Source: Fischerella sp. (GTDB taxonomy: Bacteria > Cyanobacteriota > Cyanobacteriia > Cyanobacteriales > Nostocaceae). From it: 12,787 nt of DNA. Below the pieces are notes generated by a model. That model had not been told where the DNA came from. It did no database searches and worked only from the letters and a program-made list of their open reading frames with translations. Position 1 is the stretch's first letter; each line of letters begins with the position of its first letter. The stretch spans positions 1-12,787 of the forward strand of contig JANZYY010000087.1 in assembly GCA_026419705.1 (NCBI GenBank), given 5' to 3'. The position numbers were made by a program, and so were the translations under genes. This document shows positions 11,569 to 12,787 of this stretch, one piece after another.

Positions 11569-12787
11569 TTACTCTACGTAAGCGACGGTAACACCAGTAC
11601 CGCCATCAGATTGTTCTGCAGTTTCGTAGTGACTAACTCTGGGGTGCTGTTGCAAGAAGGCATGAACACCTTGCCGCAGTTTACCAGTACCGTGTCCGTG
11701 AATAATCCAGATTGGTCCTGTTGCTTCGGAAATTGCCTTTTCTAAAATTAATTCTGCGTCAGCAACTTTGTATCCACGTAAATCTACTGTATTTTTGGAC
11801 GTGCGAATTGCTGGGGCTGGTTGGGAAGAGGACGCAGGGACACGCTGACGTGGTGACACGGTGACATTTTCTGCGTCTTTGCTTCTTTGCGTCTCTACGT
11901 CTTTTCTGGCTACTGGTTCGGCTTTTTTACCATCCAGGGATTCTATATCTTCTAGCTTGACTGTCATTTTCATAATCCCAAAGCGGACGGTTAACTCACC
12001 ATTCTCGTTTGGTGCAGTTAATACTTCTGCTGTTTGCCCTAGCTTGGGAATACGAATGCGATCGCCTTGTTTGGGAACGTATCCTTGTTTTGGTTTTGGT
12101 TTTGGTGGCGGTATAAATTTTTCAGATATCTTCTTCAAAGCATTTGTTGCTTTTTGGGCATCTTGAGCAGTGGGCGTGCCTTGCTGCAAGTGGCGAATCA
12201 CTTGGGCAATTTCACTTCTTGCTTGCGCGATCGCCTGCTGTACTGCTAGTTCTTGGGATGTACGCAAAGCTTGTTCCCTTTCCTGTAAAAATGTGGCTTT
12301 TTCGGATACTTCTTTGTATAAACGCTCAACTTGCTGCAACAAATTTTGTGCTTGTGCTGCTTTTGTTTCCTGACGGCGGCGTTGCGCTTCCAGTCCGGCA
12401 ATTACTTGGTTGACTTCGTCTGTTGTCCCTCCCAAGTAGGTTTTTGCTTGTTCCACAACTTCTGGTTTTAAACCCAAACGTTGGGCAATCACCAGGGCGT
12501 TGGAGCGTCCCGGAATTCCCCACAGCAGGCGGTAAGTAGGCGAAAGGGTTGTTTCATCAAATTCTACAGAGGCATTTTCAAACCGCTTGTCTTGGTATTT
12601 CAGTGCTTTCAGTTCCCCAAAGTGAGTTGTTGCTATAGTTAACTGGGCGTTGTCTGCTAGATAGCGCAACAGGGCGATCGCTAAAGCACAACCCTCAGCG
12701 GGATCTGTACCTGCACCGACTTCATCGAGGAGTACCAGGGATTGGGGATTAGGGATCGGGGATTGAGATTCCTCATCTCCTATCTCC
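11569..12787 (-). CDS. mutS2: MutS2 family ATPase with C-terminal Smr domain, 5' end outside window
   Basis: MutS2 proteins lack the mismatch-recognition domain of MutS. Members act in suppressing recombination and, in Bacillus (RqcU), in splitting collided ribosomes. The frame is open to the window edge; the nominal TTG at 12669 is internal because Walker B (SLVLLDEVGAGTDPAEG) lies upstream of it. About 406 of roughly 800 residues are visible. In order: Walker B, TTHFGELKALKY and the LLWGIPGRSNAL segment of the ATPase; a coiled-coil arm (about 90-190 codons downstream); a KOW-like strand region (GYVPKQGDRIRIPKLGQTAEVL); a linker; and the Smr domain with VDLRGYKVADAE and HGHGTGKLRQGV, ending at TAG (11569-11571). 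Two stretches derive from interspersed repeats: SQSPIPNPQ just before Walker B, and the linker around DVETQRSKDAENVTVSPRQ. Both keep the frame. No terminator hairpin is evident after the stop. Confidence 0.92.
   Translation of the reverse strand, partial: EIGDEESQSPIPNPQSLVLLDEVGAGTDPAEGCALAIALLRYLADNAQLTIATTHFGELKALKYQDKRFENASVEFDETTLSPTYRLLWGIPGRSNALVIAQRLGLKPEVVEQAKTYLGGTTDEVNQVIAGLEAQRRRQETKAAQAQNLLQQVERLYKEVSEKATFLQEREQALRTSQELAVQQAIAQARSEIAQVIRHLQQGTPTAQDAQKATNALKKISEKFIPPPKPKPKQGYVPKQGDRIRIPKLGQTAEVLTAPNENGELTVRFGIMKMTVKLEDIESLDGKKAEPVARKDVETQRSKDAENVTVSPRQRVPASSSQPAPAIRTSKNTVDLRGYKVADAELILEKAISEATGPIWIIHGHGTGKLRQGVHAFLQQHPRVSHYETAEQSDGGTGVTVAYVE
11830..11906. repeat. GACGC-type interspersed repeat encoding the MutS2 linker
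   Basis: Short degenerate units around GACGC, GTGACAC and GCGTCTTTGC with inverted symmetry about TGACATTTTCTGCGTC resemble the GACGCGGAGAC-like repeats found between genes in Nostoc-like genomes. Here they are translated as the hydrophilic linker between the KOW-like region and the Smr domain. Confidence 0.55.
12738..12767. repeat. GGGATT-type interspersed repeat inside mutS2
   Basis: GGGATTGGGGATTAGGGATC (12738-12757) and its continuation carry the same 16-base string as 1609-1624. On the mutS2 strand they encode SQSPIPNPQ directly ahead of Walker B. Confidence 0.7.

Overview
The window reads as chromosomal DNA of a filamentous, Nostoc-like cyanobacterium. At least nine exact HIP1 octamers (GCGATCGC) are present, at 257, 1129, 5052, 5870, 8215, 10147, 12058, 12227 and 12674. 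There are heptameric short tandem repeats and palindromic interspersed repeats of the kind common in Nostocales. Several genes belong to cyanobacterial families: DUF2997, Ycf35/DUF1257, DUF3038, DUF4335 and a BioU-like enzyme. Genus and species cannot be fixed from the sequence alone.

Layout. (1) 2-937, +: the 3' three quarters of pilC, the type IV pilus platform protein. (2) 1069-1650, +: an unrecognised 193-aa protein whose end is built from an interspersed repeat. (3) 1933-5518, +: a compact AT-rich run of an unrecognised 119-aa gene, a ZorA-like coiled-coil tail, a ZorB-like stator protein broken by an in-frame TAA, and a ZorC-like EH-signature protein. (4) 5621-6643, -: a BioU-like NAD(P)-binding enzyme of biotin synthesis, with a possibly structured leader at 6672-6780. 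(5) 7348-8449, +: a three-gene set DUF2997, Ycf35-like and [4Fe-4S] ferredoxin, followed by a clear hairpin terminator. (6) 8656-10963, -: a DUF3038-DUF4335 pair, the latter a single-pass membrane protein. (7) 10964-11568: a gene-free region with a four-copy 14-bp tandem repeat. (8) 11569-12787, -: the 3' part of mutS2, cut by the window edge.

The most interesting part is region 3, which looks like a Zorya anti-phage locus. In Zorya, ZorA and ZorB form a proton-driven membrane motor with a long cytoplasmic tail, and ZorC and ZorD act on DNA. Here the ZorA tail is present but its MotA/ExbB-like membrane domain is not. ZorB stops at codon 91, just before its peptidoglycan-binding domain, although the downstream half is still in the same frame and well preserved. 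ZorC appears whole. No ZorD, ZorE or other effector gene lies in the window. The simplest reading is a recently decaying type I Zorya locus. A sequencing error in zorB, or a rearranged ZorC-centred variant, remains possible.

A second theme is repeat invasion of coding sequence. One GGGATT-type repeat is translated at the end of the 193-aa protein and, on the opposite strand, just before the Walker B motif of MutS2. A different GACGC-type repeat forms the linker before the MutS2 Smr domain.
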